A stretch of 64,000 bases of DNA from an uncultured Pelagibacteraceae bacterium (GTDB lineage Bacteria > Pseudomonadota > Alphaproteobacteria > Pelagibacterales > Pelagibacteraceae), in assembly GCA_902628495.1 (NCBI GenBank), contig CACONH010000001.1, positions 124,001 through 188,000 of the forward strand, in the 5' to 3' direction. A program made the translations under genes and the position numbers. The notes beneath the pieces were generated by a model. It did no database searches, had not been told where the DNA came from, and saw only the letters and a list, made by a program, of their open reading frames with translations. Positions 42,568-51,443 of the stretch are shown in pieces; position 1 is the first letter of the stretch, and each line of letters starts with the position of its first letter.

Positions 42568-43839
42568 TTAAGCAGGTTTATTCATTGAAGTAAAAAACTC
42601 TGAATTAGATTTAGTAGCTTTTAACTTTGAATTAATAAACTCTATAGCATCCATAGATCCCATTGGAGCAATTATTCTTCTTAAAACATTCATTTTTTGA
42701 AGATCATTTTTGTCAAATAATAATTCTTCTCTTCTTGTTCCAGATTTAGTTATGTCTATAGCTGGGAAAATTCTTTTTTCTGAAATCTTTCTATCAAGTA
42801 TTGTTTCACTATTTCCTGTTCCTTTAAATTCTTCAAAAATTACCTCATCCATTCTGCTTCCAGTATCAATTAATGCTGTAGCTATAATTGTTAAAGATCC
42901 TCCTTCTTCGATGTTTCTTGCAGCACCAAAAAATCTTTTTGGTCTTTGAAGAGCATTAGCATCAACACCTCCTGTTAAAACTTTTCCTGAGCTTGGAACA
43001 ACTGCATTATAAGCTCTGCCTAAACGAGTGATAGAATCTAGTAAAATAATTACATCTTTTTTATGCTCTGTTAGTCTTTTAGCTTTTTCAATTACCATTT
43101 CTGCAACAGCAACGTGTCTTTGAGCTGGCTCATCAAAAGTGGAACTAATAACTTCTCCTTTAACTGTTCTTTGCATGTCTGTAACCTCCTCAGGTCTTTC
43201 ATCGATCAATAATACCATCAACGAACACTCGGGATGATTTGCTGTTATTGAATTTGCAATACTTTGGAGTATCATGGTTTTCCCAGCCTTAGGTGGAGAG
43301 ATAATTAATGATCTTTGACCTTTCCCTATGGGGCTGACTAGATCAATTAATCTTGATGTTAAATCAGGTTTTTTTTCAGTTTTATTACTTTCGATTTCCA
43401 TAACTAATTGTTTATTAGGGTACAGAGGAGTTAAGTTATCAAAAGCTATTTTGTGTCTAGACTTTGCAGGATCTTCATTATTTATTTTGCTAACTTGTAA
43501 TAGAGCAAAATACCTTTCACCCTCTTTAGGAGCTCTCACAGGGCCTTCCACAGTATCTCCAGTTCTAAGACCAAATTTTCTTATTTGGCTCGGGCTTACG
43601 TAAATATCATCTGCGCCTGGTAAATAATTTGATTCCAGTGCTCTAAGAAAACCAAATCCATCTTGTAATAATTGTAAAACACCCATACCAGTTATTTCCT
43701 CGCCTTTTTCAGCAAGCTTTTTAAGTATGGCAAATAAAATTTCTTGTTTTCTTAAAGTGCTGGCATTTTCTATTCCAAGCTCTTCTGCTTGTGTAATAAG
43801 CTGTGCTGGGGGATTTTTTTTAAGTTCTTCGATTTTCAT
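42568..43839 (-). CDS. rho: Transcription termination factor Rho
   Basis: Hexameric RNA helicase. N-terminal RNA-binding domain with [14 protein letters not shown], Walker [16 protein letters not shown] near residue 180, Walker [18 protein letters not shown]-loop and R-loop in [11 protein letters not shown] and [29 protein letters not shown]. 423 residues, complete. Since most convergent genes here lack hairpin terminators, Rho may be central to transcript ending. It is 3 bases from the end of the convergent sulfotransferase. Confidence 0.98.
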   Translation of the reverse strand: MKIEELKKNPPAQLITQAEELGIENASTLRKQEILFAILKKLAEKGEEITGMGVLQLLQDGFGFLRALESNYLPGADDIYVSPSQIRKFGLRTGDTVEGPVRAPKEGERYFALLQVSKINNEDPAKSRHKIAFDNLTPLYPNKQLVMEIESNKTEKKPDLTSRLIDLVSPIGKGQRSLIISPPKAGKTMILQSIANSITANHPECSLMVLLIDERPEEVTDMQRTVKGEVISSTFDEPAQRHVAVAEMVIEKAKRLTEHKKDVIILLDSITRLGRAYNAVVPSSGKVLTGGVDANALQRPKRFFGAARNIEEGGSLTIIATALIDTGSRMDEVIFEEFKGTGNSETILDRKISEKRIFPAIDITKSGTRREELLFDKNDLQKMNVLRRIIAPMGSMDAIEFINSKLKATKSNSEFFTSMNKPA

Positions 43840-43947
43840 AATGAGGATTTAATTAAGATTTGATAATACTAATATATATGATTATTGTGTTTTTTCAACC
43901 TTTTAAGAAAATAAAAATTCTGATAAAATCATATTAAACGTTAAAAA

Positions 43948-44364
43948 ATGGAACAACAAACAGAATTTACAGTTTTTGGTAAAAATATAGAGCAATTATC
44001 TATTTATTATGGATTTTTTTTATTTTTGTGGGGAGTGATAGTAAGTCTAATATCTGGCAGCACATCTTTTACATCTTATATCCCAAGTTATTTTGGAAGT
44101 GTTGTTGTCTTATTTTCATATCTATCTATAAAATTTAGCAATAGGAAAAAATTATTTATGCATATAGTTGCTCTGACAGGATTTTTAATAGTGCTTGGAG
44201 GAATTGATGTAATACGAACAACATTAAATGGCAAATTGTTTGATAATTACTGGGCGGATATGTCTAAAATAATGATGTTAATAACTGGAGTTTTATTTGT
44301 TTATTTTTGTTTTATGTCATTTAGGTACGCACGAAAAATGGCAAACAAAGAAATTAATAATTAG
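43948..44364 (+). CDS. Four-helix membrane protein of unknown function
   Basis: 138 residues with four transmembrane segments (about 20-40, 47-65, 72-92, 105-127) and a soluble N-terminal tail. Not recognised; it lacks HemJ features such as the early conserved His, although in many alphaproteobacteria hemJ lies in this very rho-hem neighbourhood. It overlaps hemG by 11 bases at their 3' ends. Divergent from rho with a 108-base spacer. Confidence 0.7.
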   Translation: MEQQTEFTVFGKNIEQLSIYYGFFLFLWGVIVSLISGSTSFTSYIPSYFGSVVVLFSYLSIKFSNRKKLFMHIVALTGFLIVLGGIDVIRTTLNGKLFDNYWADMSKIMMLITGVLFVYFCFMSFRYARKMANKEINN

Positions 44365-44875
44365 ATAATTCTTTAGAAAATTTTTTGACCTTTGCCCAAT
44401 CTGTAAATTCATAAGAATGACTAATATCAGTCGGACCTTTTGTTATAAACATTATAAGCCTTATCACTAATTTATTAAAAAGGTTATAATTAGGATAGTC
44501 TACTTTTCCGGCAAATACCTCAATTTTTTTTGGTCTCCAATTTGTTTTTTTTAAAAATTTCTTTATGTAAGGATTTGTGTCTGGTGTGTTTTTTTCATTT
44601 TTGCGAGCTACTACATTCACTGAAAAGAATGCATTTTTTTTTGTTTCTAGTATTTTAATATTGTACTTTATAAATTTGAATAAATTTGATTTATAATTTC
44701 CATATCTTATACTTGCCCCCAGTATAATTTGATCATAATTATTAATATTAAGATGAAAGGCGTCTTCTAGAGGTAATATTTCGACAAACTCTTTATTATT
44801 AAAATTTTCTCTAATAACTTCACAAATTTTTTTTGTTTGACCGTCTGTGCTTGAGTATATTATTAACGATTTCAT
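44354..44875 (-). CDS. hemG: Menaquinone/ubiquinone-dependent protoporphyrinogen IX oxidase HemG
   Basis: Flavodoxin-fold enzyme oxidising protoporphyrinogen IX. MKSLIIYSSTDGQTKKI is the FMN-phosphate loop; YDQIILGASIRYGNY, AFFSVNVVARKNEKNTPDTN and the long-chain insert with KKTNWRPKKIEVFAGKVDYP match Escherichia HemG closely, including VARK-EK-TP-TN. 173 residues. It directly follows hemH (1-base junction) and so forms the last steps of the heme pathway with hemH and hemE. Alphaproteobacteria usually have HemJ here. Confidence 0.93.
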   Translation of the reverse strand: MKSLIIYSSTDGQTKKICEVIRENFNNKEFVEILPLEDAFHLNINNYDQIILGASIRYGNYKSNLFKFIKYNIKILETKKNAFFSVNVVARKNEKNTPDTNPYIKKFLKKTNWRPKKIEVFAGKVDYPNYNLFNKLVIRLIMFITKGPTDISHSYEFTDWAKVKKFSKELSNY

Positions 44876-45876
44876 TAACTATTTATAATATATTTATTCA
44901 CCAAATGGTTAAGAAGGTCTATGTGATCAGGATCATCATTTAGGCACGGCACAGTATCAAAATTTAAACCTCCTGCTTTTAGAAAGCTTTCTTTGCCTTG
45001 TATTGAAATTTCCTCTAAAGTCTCTACACAATCTGAAGAAAATCCAGGGCAAATAACTAGTAAATTCTTAACTCCTTCATTGGGTAGACTTTCTAGAGTT
45101 TTATCTGTGTATGGCTGTAACCATTCCTGTGGTCCAAATCTAGATTGGAAAGTTGTCATAATTTTTATATCCGTATAACTCTCCGATAAAAGTCTAGAAG
45201 TTTTTTGACAATAACACTGATAAGGATCACCTTTATCAAAATATTTTTTTGGGATACCATGATAAGATGCAAGTATTAAATCAGGCTTCCAATTAATTTT
45301 GGATAATTTTTTTTGAATACTTTTAGCAAGTGCTTTTATATAAAGTGGTTCAGACTCATAATGTGGAATAATTTGCAAGCTTGGCTGCCAGCGCATCTGC
45401 ATCAAAGTTTTATAGACCTCATCACAAACTGTTGCAGTAGTAGCTGCTGCATACTGAGGATATAATGGTAAAATAACAAGATTTTCGCAACCTTTGTCTT
45501 TAAGCTCGTCGATCTTGCTTCTGATGCTTGGAGATCCATACCTCATAGCATATTCTACAATTTTATTTTTGTTATTTAATTTTTCAGATAATTTTTGTGA
45601 TTGCATAATTGTGTAGTGTCTGAGCGGTGACATATTTTTGTCTTTCATCCAGATTTCTTTATAAGCTTTGGCCGTTTTAGATGGTCTAAATGTCAAAATA
45701 AATAGATTTAATATTATCTTCCATATAAAAGGGTTGACTTCAATGACTCGTCTATCTGACAAAAATTCTTTGAGATATTTTCTGATGTCCCACCAGCCAG
45801 TGCTATCTGGCGTACCAAGGTTAATTAATAATATGCCTGTTTTTCCGTATTTAACTTCTGGATGTTTATTGTTCAT
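44875..45876 (-). CDS. hemH: Ferrochelatase
   Basis: Inserts Fe2+ into protoporphyrin IX. Opens with GILLINLGTPDS; NPFIWKIILN, LPLYPQYAAATTATVCDEV and the catalytic His in ASYHGIPKKYFDKGDPYQCYC follow, with the conserved Glu in VETLEEISIQGKE near the C-terminus. 333 residues, no truncation. Starts on the base where hemE ends and ends where hemG starts, giving the tight order hemE-hemH-hemG. Confidence 0.97.
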   Translation of the reverse strand: MNNKHPEVKYGKTGILLINLGTPDSTGWWDIRKYLKEFLSDRRVIEVNPFIWKIILNLFILTFRPSKTAKAYKEIWMKDKNMSPLRHYTIMQSQKLSEKLNNKNKIVEYAMRYGSPSIRSKIDELKDKGCENLVILPLYPQYAAATTATVCDEVYKTLMQMRWQPSLQIIPHYESEPLYIKALAKSIQKKLSKINWKPDLILASYHGIPKKYFDKGDPYQCYCQKTSRLLSESYTDIKIMTTFQSRFGPQEWLQPYTDKTLESLPNEGVKNLLVICPGFSSDCVETLEEISIQGKESFLKAGGLNFDTVPCLNDDPDHIDLLNHLVNKYIINS

Positions 45877-46874
45877 TAGTAATTTTTAATTAATTTCACT
45901 AAATAATCTACCATACTTGGATCTGTATTAGGAAGAACACCATGTCCTAGATTGAAAATGTAAGGTTTATCTTTAAAAATATCCAAATATTTAAGAGTAT
46001 TTCTTTTTAACTCCTCTTTATTTCCAAGTAACAAATTTGGGTTTAAGCCTCCTTGAACCGTTATATCTATCGTATTAGCAATTTCTATAGGGTTTACATT
46101 GTAGTCTATACTGACAACATTTGGCTTAACTAATGCAACATATTTTTTATAATTTTTGATATCCTTTGGAAAACATATTGATGGAATTTTCTTAGATTTA
46201 ATGAAATTGACTAGATTATTTGTTGGTTTATAAACATAATTTTCTAAATCTTCTTCATTTAGAAGTCCTGCCCAGCTATCAAAAATCTGGATAATTGTTG
46301 CGCCACTTTTGATTTGATTATCTATATGTATTTTTAAAAATTTTATAATAATTTCTAATAATTCATTAACAAATATCTTGTCACTTAGATGTTTTTTAAA
46401 GTTACCGTCTTTAGGAGATTTTTTGTGTAACATATAAACAAGAATTGTCCACGGAGCACCAACAAATCCAATGAGATCCTTATCTTGAAGCTCTTTCTTC
46501 ATTTTGGTTATTTTTAAGGAATTATAAACTGGTTGTAGTTTTTTAATATAATCATTTTCACTAATTTTAGATAATTTACTAATATTTATTTCACCTAATT
46601 CTGGCCCAAAATCTTTTTTAAAATTTACTGGCTGACCTAATGCATATGGTAGCAATAAAATATCAGAAAAAATGATTGCTGCATCAAAGTTAAATCTTTT
46701 TAGTGGTTGTACTGTAATTTCGGAAGATAAATTTTCATTTAAACACAAATCTATAAAATTAGGATTTTTAGATCTTATTTCCCTAAACTCAGGTAAATAT
46801 CTACCTGCTTGTCTCATCAACCAAATGCAATTATTTCTAGATTTCTTATTTATACAATTTTGTATAGGTGTCAT
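45876..46874 (-). CDS. hemE: Uroporphyrinogen decarboxylase
   Basis: Converts uroporphyrinogen III to coproporphyrinogen III. Signature WLMRQAGRYLPEFREIR near residue 18 and FVGAPWTILVYML, DSWAG, and GGLNPNLLLG near 275 are present. 332 residues. Its start borders the 283-base candidate origin; in Caulobacter and Rickettsia hemE is the gene that flanks oriC on one side. Confidence 0.97.
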   Translation of the reverse strand: MTPIQNCINKKSRNNCIWLMRQAGRYLPEFREIRSKNPNFIDLCLNENLSSEITVQPLKRFNFDAAIIFSDILLLPYALGQPVNFKKDFGPELGEINISKLSKISENDYIKKLQPVYNSLKITKMKKELQDKDLIGFVGAPWTILVYMLHKKSPKDGNFKKHLSDKIFVNELLEIIIKFLKIHIDNQIKSGATIIQIFDSWAGLLNEEDLENYVYKPTNNLVNFIKSKKIPSICFPKDIKNYKKYVALVKPNVVSIDYNVNPIEIANTIDITVQGGLNPNLLLGNKEELKRNTLKYLDIFKDKPYIFNLGHGVLPNTDPSMVDYLVKLIKNY

Positions 46875-47157
46875 AATTAAGATTAAGTAATATTTATATT
46901 ATTTGTAGTAGAGATGTTAATATTGAATATTACTATTTTTTAACACTTTTATAACATTTTTTTCACAATTAATTTGTTTAAAAAAAACCTTAAAAATAAG
47001 GGTGATCTTGATTAATACAAATTTATTCAAAAAGCAGTATATTGGTTATAAACATGTTTTAAAATGTTATTAAAAAGCTTTTTTTTGATTTTAGATGCTA
47101 GAATTTGCAAGTTTGTTAATAAGCTAATATTAATACAAAATTCTTTATTAATTATAC
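46875..47157. other. Candidate chromosomal replication origin (oriC)
   Basis: The longest gene-free stretch of the window, extremely AT-rich, between hemE (leftward) and ppsR (rightward). The Caulobacter and Rickettsia origins lie beside hemE in this same gene context. One degenerate DnaA-box match (TTTTTCACA, 46959) and three one-mismatch sites (TTATTCAAA at 47023, TTATAAACA at 47046, TGTTAATAA at 47114 for the other strand) occur, plus an AACAT/ATGTT inverted repeat at about 47051-47068. Nearby parAB and parS, and genes pointing away on both sides, agree. No CtrA TTAA-N7-TTAA pair found by eye. Confidence 0.7.
46959..46967 (+). promoter_or_regulatory. DnaA-box-like site in candidate oriC
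   Basis: TTTTTCACA fits the degenerate DnaA box TTWTNCACA exactly and the strict TTATNCACA with one mismatch. It sits next to a run of T-rich sequence that could serve as the unwinding element. Confidence 0.45.
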
Positions 47158-47982
47158 ATGAGTAATACATATGAAATTTATTTAGTCTCAGATTCAACTG
47201 GTGAGACACTGGAAAGAATATTCTTAGCCATTAGGGCTCAGTTTAAAAATTTCAATTATAAAATGCATTATTTTTCTTTTACACGAACTGAAAACCAGAT
47301 TTTAAAAATTATAGAAAACTCTGCTAAAAATAAGAATTCTATTTTCTTGTATACAATAGTAGATAATAAGCTTGCTCAATTTTTATCAACAGAATGTAAC
47401 AAAAAAAAAATTCCTTGTTTTGGCGTATTAGGTGATCTCATTTTAACTTTCTCAAAATTATTAAATCAAGAAGCAAGCCACATTCCAAGTGGACAATATA
47501 CTATGAACGAAGATTATTATAAAAAGATCGAAGCTATCCAATTTACTATGAACCATGATGATGGAAACTCATTAGATGATATAGGCAAATCTGATATAAT
47601 TTTACTAGGAGTTAGTAGAACAAGTAAAACACCTACTTCAATTTACTTAGCAAACAAAGGTATGAAAATTTCTAATATACCATTAGTAAACGAGCAATCA
47701 GTTCCAGAATTTTTAAAAGAAAAACCAAACTTGACTTGTGTCATAGGCCTAACAGCAGAGCCAGATAGATTAGTAGATTTAAGAAAAAATAGGATGCAAT
47801 CTATAAAAGAGAATGAAAATAAAAATTACATTGATTTTGAAAAAATTAAAAATGAAATAGAAATTTCAAAAAAACTTTTTCAAAAATACAATTGGCCGAC
47901 AATAGATGTCACAAGAAAATCAGTAGAAGAAACTGCAGCCTCTATACTTAAAATTCACGATATATTTAATCATAATGAATAA
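47158..47982 (+). CDS. ppsR: PEP synthase/PPDK regulatory protein (DUF299 kinase-pyrophosphorylase)
   Basis: Bifunctional ADP-dependent kinase and Pi-dependent pyrophosphorylase that switches PEP synthase or pyruvate phosphate dikinase. IYLVSDSTGETLERI at the N-terminus and the P-loop LLGVSRTSKTPTSIYLANKG near residue 155 are diagnostic. 274 residues. First gene right of the candidate origin, as in other alphaproteobacteria, and overlapping maf by 8 bases. Its target enzyme is not in the window. Confidence 0.95.
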   Translation: MSNTYEIYLVSDSTGETLERIFLAIRAQFKNFNYKMHYFSFTRTENQILKIIENSAKNKNSIFLYTIVDNKLAQFLSTECNKKKIPCFGVLGDLILTFSKLLNQEASHIPSGQYTMNEDYYKKIEAIQFTMNHDDGNSLDDIGKSDIILLGVSRTSKTPTSIYLANKGMKISNIPLVNEQSVPEFLKEKPNLTCVIGLTAEPDRLVDLRKNRMQSIKENENKNYIDFEKIKNEIEISKKLFQKYNWPTIDVTRKSVEETAASILKIHDIFNHNE

Positions 47983-48559
47983 AATAATATTAGCTTCAAA
48001 AAGTGAGGTTAGAAAAAAAATCTTATTAGAGAATGGTATTTCTTGTAATGTTGAACCTTCTAGAATTGATGAGGATGTTATTAAGGAGTCGCTTTTAAAA
48101 GATGGCGCAACACCAGAAATAATTTCTAAGAATCTTGCAGAATTAAAAGCAAATAAAATAAGCGACAAAAACCCAGATGAGCTAGTTTTAGGTGCAGACA
48201 GCGTAATAGATTTAGATGGTCAAATTATCTCAAAACCTAAAACACGAGAAGAAGCCTTTAATATTTTGAAAAAAATGAACGGCAAAAGTCACTTTTTAAT
48301 CAGTTCAGTTTGTATTTCTAAAAAGGGAAATATGATATGGAATTACACTGATAAGGCAGAATTAGTTATGAAAGACTTTAATGAAAATGAGTTAAAAAAT
48401 TATTTGTCCAAAATATCTGACAAGAATCTTTACGCATATAATGTTTATCAAATAGAAGGCGAAGGAAAAAAATTATTTAGTGAAATAAAGGGTGACAAAA
48501 ATACCATAATGGGACTACCGATAACAAAAATTAAAAGTTATCTACAGGAGCATAAATGA
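47975..48559 (+). CDS. maf: Maf-family nucleoside triphosphate pyrophosphatase
   Basis: Hydrolyses non-canonical or modified NTPs. ILASKSEVRKKILLENGI at the N-terminus, the EDV and K...A region, LGADSVIDLDGQIISKP with the catalytic Asp near residue 68, and NVYQIEGEGKKLFSEIKGDKNTIMGLPI. 194 residues. Which subfamily (dTTP/UTP or m7GTP) cannot be decided by eye. Between ppsR and aroE with overlapping ends. Confidence 0.94.
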   Translation: MNKIILASKSEVRKKILLENGISCNVEPSRIDEDVIKESLLKDGATPEIISKNLAELKANKISDKNPDELVLGADSVIDLDGQIISKPKTREEAFNILKKMNGKSHFLISSVCISKKGNMIWNYTDKAELVMKDFNENELKNYLSKISDKNLYAYNVYQIEGEGKKLFSEIKGDKNTIMGLPITKIKSYLQEHK

Positions 48560-49338
48560 AAAAATTTTTTGTAGTTGGTAACCCTATAAGCCATTCTCTT
48601 TCTCCCGAATTACATAATTTTTGGATTAAAAAAAATAAAATTAATGCTGTTTATGACAAAATTAAATTAGAAGAGTCAGAATTGAAAGATTTTATTAATA
48701 AATTAAGAAATGATGAGATACACGGAATAAACGTAACAGTTCCTTTTAAAAATAAAGTTATAAAATATTTAGATAAATTAAGTCTAGAAGTTGAAACAAC
48801 TGACTCTGTTAATACTATTTATAAAAGTGGAGACGATATAATTGGGCACAATACAGATGTTGCTGGGTTTGAATTAGGTTTAAGACACTCGAAAATTAAT
48901 GTTCTACATAAATCAATTTTAATTTTGGGAGCAGGCGGCGTTGTTCCCTCAATTATTTATTCTTTACTAAGTATGGGATGTAAAAAAATATTTTTATCAA
49001 ACAGAACTATTGAGAAGGCTGAAAATATTAAAAAGAAATTTAATGAAGTCGAAGTATTAAAATGGGGAAAAATACCTGATTTCGATATAGTTATAAATGC
49101 TACAAGCGTCGGTCTAAAAGATGATAGTTTAGATTTAGATCTTAAGACAAAGGATAAAATTTTCTACGATATAATTTACAATCCAAAAGAAACCCAATTT
49201 TTAAAAAAAGCTAAAGAAAATGGTAACAGAATTGAGAACGGTATGTTTATGTTTATTTATCAGGCCAACCAATCTTTTTCAATATGGAACAACGTAATAC
49301 CAAAAATTGATGAGGAAGTTTTAAATTTAATAGGATGA
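48556..49338 (+). CDS. aroE: Shikimate dehydrogenase
   Basis: NADPH-dependent step of aromatic amino-acid synthesis. VGNPISHSLSPELHNFW, INVTVPFKNKVIKYLD with the catalytic Lys near residue 65, HNTDVAGF with the Asp near 100, the NADP loop LGAGGVVPSIIYSL and NRT are in place. 260 residues, normal. Overlaps maf and coaE by 4 bases each. Confidence 0.96.
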   Translation: MKKFFVVGNPISHSLSPELHNFWIKKNKINAVYDKIKLEESELKDFINKLRNDEIHGINVTVPFKNKVIKYLDKLSLEVETTDSVNTIYKSGDDIIGHNTDVAGFELGLRHSKINVLHKSILILGAGGVVPSIIYSLLSMGCKKIFLSNRTIEKAENIKKKFNEVEVLKWGKIPDFDIVINATSVGLKDDSLDLDLKTKDKIFYDIIYNPKETQFLKKAKENGNRIENGMFMFIYQANQSFSIWNNVIPKIDEEVLNLIG

Positions 49339-49922
49339 TCAAAATTAGCTTAGTAGGGGATATTGGTTCAGGCAAAACGTACATTTCAAAACTATTTAGA
49401 GCCCCTTGTTTTTTTGCAGATATAGAGGTCGAAAGACTTTACAAAAGCGGGAGACAGTGCTTCAATAAATTGAAAAAAAAATTTCCTCAATTTATAAAAA
49501 CTTTTCCAATTAAAAAAATTGAACTATCAAATACGATCAAAAGTAATTCTTCCAACCTAAAAAGTATTGGTTTGATAGTTCATCCTTTTATTAGAAAAAA
49601 GCTAAATATTTTTTTAAAAAAAAATAGAAAAAAGAAAATTGTTGTTCTAGACATACCGTTATATTTAGAAAATAAAATGTGCAAAAGTGATGACGTTATC
49701 ATATTTCTTAAAACTAAAAAAAAAGATGTGGATAAAAAATTAAAAAAGAGAAAAAACTTTAATCAAAAGTTAATAAATATTCTTAGAAAATCCCAATTTA
49801 CATTGAAACAAAAAAAAAATAAATCAAACTATGTTTTGGTGAATAATTATAATAGTGCTATTATGAAGAGAAAAGTTAGAATACTTAAAGCTAAGATATT
49901 AAATGATAGAAGTAGTACTTGA
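49335..49922 (+). CDS. coaE: Dephospho-CoA kinase
   Basis: Last step of coenzyme A synthesis. P-loop VGDIGSGKTYISKLF at the N-terminus, DIEVERLY as the DADxxxR-like site in altered form, IVHPFIRKKL, VVLDIPLYLENKM and a Lys-rich lid. 195 residues. Compared with typical CoaE the DAD motif is relaxed (FADIEV), but all segments are present. Overlaps dnaQ by 20 bases. Confidence 0.92.
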   Translation: MIKISLVGDIGSGKTYISKLFRAPCFFADIEVERLYKSGRQCFNKLKKKFPQFIKTFPIKKIELSNTIKSNSSNLKSIGLIVHPFIRKKLNIFLKKNRKKKIVVLDIPLYLENKMCKSDDVIIFLKTKKKDVDKKLKKRKNFNQKLINILRKSQFTLKQKKNKSNYVLVNNYNSAIMKRKVRILKAKILNDRSST

Positions 49923-50562
49923 TACGGAAACAACAGGCTTGTCAGTTGCCAAAGGTCACCGTATTGTTGAAATAGGCTGCATCGAATTAAAAAATCAATT
50001 ACCAACTAACAAAACTTTCCATTGTTATTTAAATCCACAAAGAAAAGTATCTGAAGATGCTATTAAAGTTCACGGTTATACAGATGAATTTCTTGCTGAT
50101 AAAAAGAAATTTTTTGATGTTGTTGATGATTTTCTAAAATTTATACAAAATAAAAAACTAGTAATACATAACGCAGAATTTGATATTTCACACATTAATA
50201 ATGAGCTTAAATTAATAGGTAAGCCCACAATATCCAAAGATAATGTTATTGATACTTTAGACATAGCAAGAGAAAAATTTCCCGGATCTTCAATAAGCTT
50301 GGATGCATTATGTAAAAGGTTCAGGATTGACAATTCTAGAAGAAAATTTCACACAGCATTAATCGACTGTGAGCTTTTATCTAAAGTTTATATTAATTTA
50401 ACTGATCAGAAAGAACCTAGATTAAATTTTCATACAGAAGAAATTATTAATACAAATAATTCTAATAAAATAGACTATTGTAAAAAAATAATTCAACCAA
50501 CAGAAGATGAATTAGAAAATCACAAAGTTTTCATGAAAAAATCTTTAAAAAAAATTGTTTAA
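49903..50562 (+). CDS. dnaQ: DNA polymerase III epsilon subunit (3'-5' exonuclease)
   Basis: Proofreading exonuclease of the replicase. DEDDh motifs: VVLDTETTGL (ExoI) at residues 4-13, LVIHNAEFDISHINNEL (ExoII) near 88 and HTALIDCELLSKVY (ExoIII) near 151. 219 residues, with the C-terminal tail that binds the alpha subunit. Last gene of ppsR-maf-aroE-coaE-dnaQ; its stop interlocks with convergent secB at TTAA. Confidence 0.96.
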   Translation: MIEVVLDTETTGLSVAKGHRIVEIGCIELKNQLPTNKTFHCYLNPQRKVSEDAIKVHGYTDEFLADKKKFFDVVDDFLKFIQNKKLVIHNAEFDISHINNELKLIGKPTISKDNVIDTLDIAREKFPGSSISLDALCKRFRIDNSRRKFHTALIDCELLSKVYINLTDQKEPRLNFHTEEIINTNNSNKIDYCKKIIQPTEDELENHKVFMKKSLKKIV

Positions 50563-50981
50563 TTCCCTCTATTTTTATAAAGCTCGTAAAAGTCTACTTT
50601 ATTCTCAAACTTCACATTTGGATAACCAGAATGTTTAAGTAAGTCTAGTAAAATTTTTTCAATTTTAGGATAAACTTCTGTGGGAACTTCTTTTAAAAAA
50701 ATGGGCTCTAAAATTTCTTTAGTATTTACATCTTCATCTATTTTAACAATAACAGCATAAATCATTTCAAAATAGGTATTTTTTTTATTATCATCTGTCT
50801 CCTTGAACTTTGTTGATATTGAAACCTCTGCCATTTTATTTTTTAAAGGTTTAGTGTTTATATCAATAAATAATTTAAACTTTGAAATATTTTCCTTAGT
50901 GTATATATAACTTTCAACGTCTTTAGTTTCTGCTGATATATCTTTTATAAATTCTCCTAGAATTTTATATTTTTTTTCCAT
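50559..50981 (-). CDS. secB: Protein-export chaperone SecB
   Basis: Tetrameric chaperone passing unfolded preproteins to SecA. LGEFIKDISAETKDVE at the N-terminus replaces the usual IKDLSFE motif, the four-strand core follows, and the C-terminal LLKHSGYPNVKFENKVDFYELY matches the SecB ending (GGFPPL-L-PVNF-ALY). 140 residues, slightly short. Quite divergent, but position after dnaQ and before fxsA supports it. Shares a base with fxsA at the junction. Confidence 0.88.
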   Translation of the reverse strand: MEKKYKILGEFIKDISAETKDVESYIYTKENISKFKLFIDINTKPLKNKMAEVSISTKFKETDDNKKNTYFEMIYAVIVKIDEDVNTKEILEPIFLKEVPTEVYPKIEKILLDLLKHSGYPNVKFENKVDFYELYKNRGN

Positions 50982-51385
50982 TATTTATCCTTATCCTCAT
51001 ATTCCCCTTCTATCAAATCATCTTTAACTTTTTCTTTTTTGTATTTTCTTCCTAAATATTTAAATATTAAACTTCTAGTTACTGGAAGAATTAAAAGAAA
51101 CCCGATTACATCCGTTGCAAATCCTGGAATGATCAAAAGCAAAGCCGCGAAGGCCAAAGCAGCTCCGGACATCATTTCATAAACAGGTATCTGGTTTCTA
51201 TAAAGTTGTGTAACCCCTGATTTTATTGTGCTCAAACCCTGCAACCTAACAAAGTAGATACCAATAACTGCGGTCAAAAGAATTATCAGGATAGTGTTAA
51301 AAGCTCCTATTTGAGCTCCAATTTGAATGAAAAGGTAAATTTCAACAAGAGGAATAAATAAAATAATTAATAAAAGTGTGTTCAT
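50981..51385 (-). CDS. fxsA: FxsA-family membrane protein
   Basis: Small inner-membrane protein; in Escherichia overexpression prevents phage T7 exclusion by F, native role unclear. LLIILFIPLVEIYLFIQIGAQIGAFNTILIILLT begins the family, followed by GIYFVRLQG and LAFAALLLIIPGFATDVIGFLLILP. Four hydrophobic segments, charged C-terminal tail. 134 residues. In the same place as in Caulobacter, beside secB. Confidence 0.93.
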   Translation of the reverse strand: MNTLLLIILFIPLVEIYLFIQIGAQIGAFNTILIILLTAVIGIYFVRLQGLSTIKSGVTQLYRNQIPVYEMMSGAALAFAALLLIIPGFATDVIGFLLILPVTRSLIFKYLGRKYKKEKVKDDLIEGEYEDKDK

Positions 51386-51443
51386 TTGTCATTAATCTAA
51401 TTTGCTAGTTGAAATTAAGCAATAGAGTAAATAATATATATGT

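Noticed and set aside
47027-47209. 60-residue minus-strand ORF over the candidate origin
   Set aside because: It overlaps the firm start of ppsR, has no recognisable domain, and is best explained as chance in AT-rich DNA.
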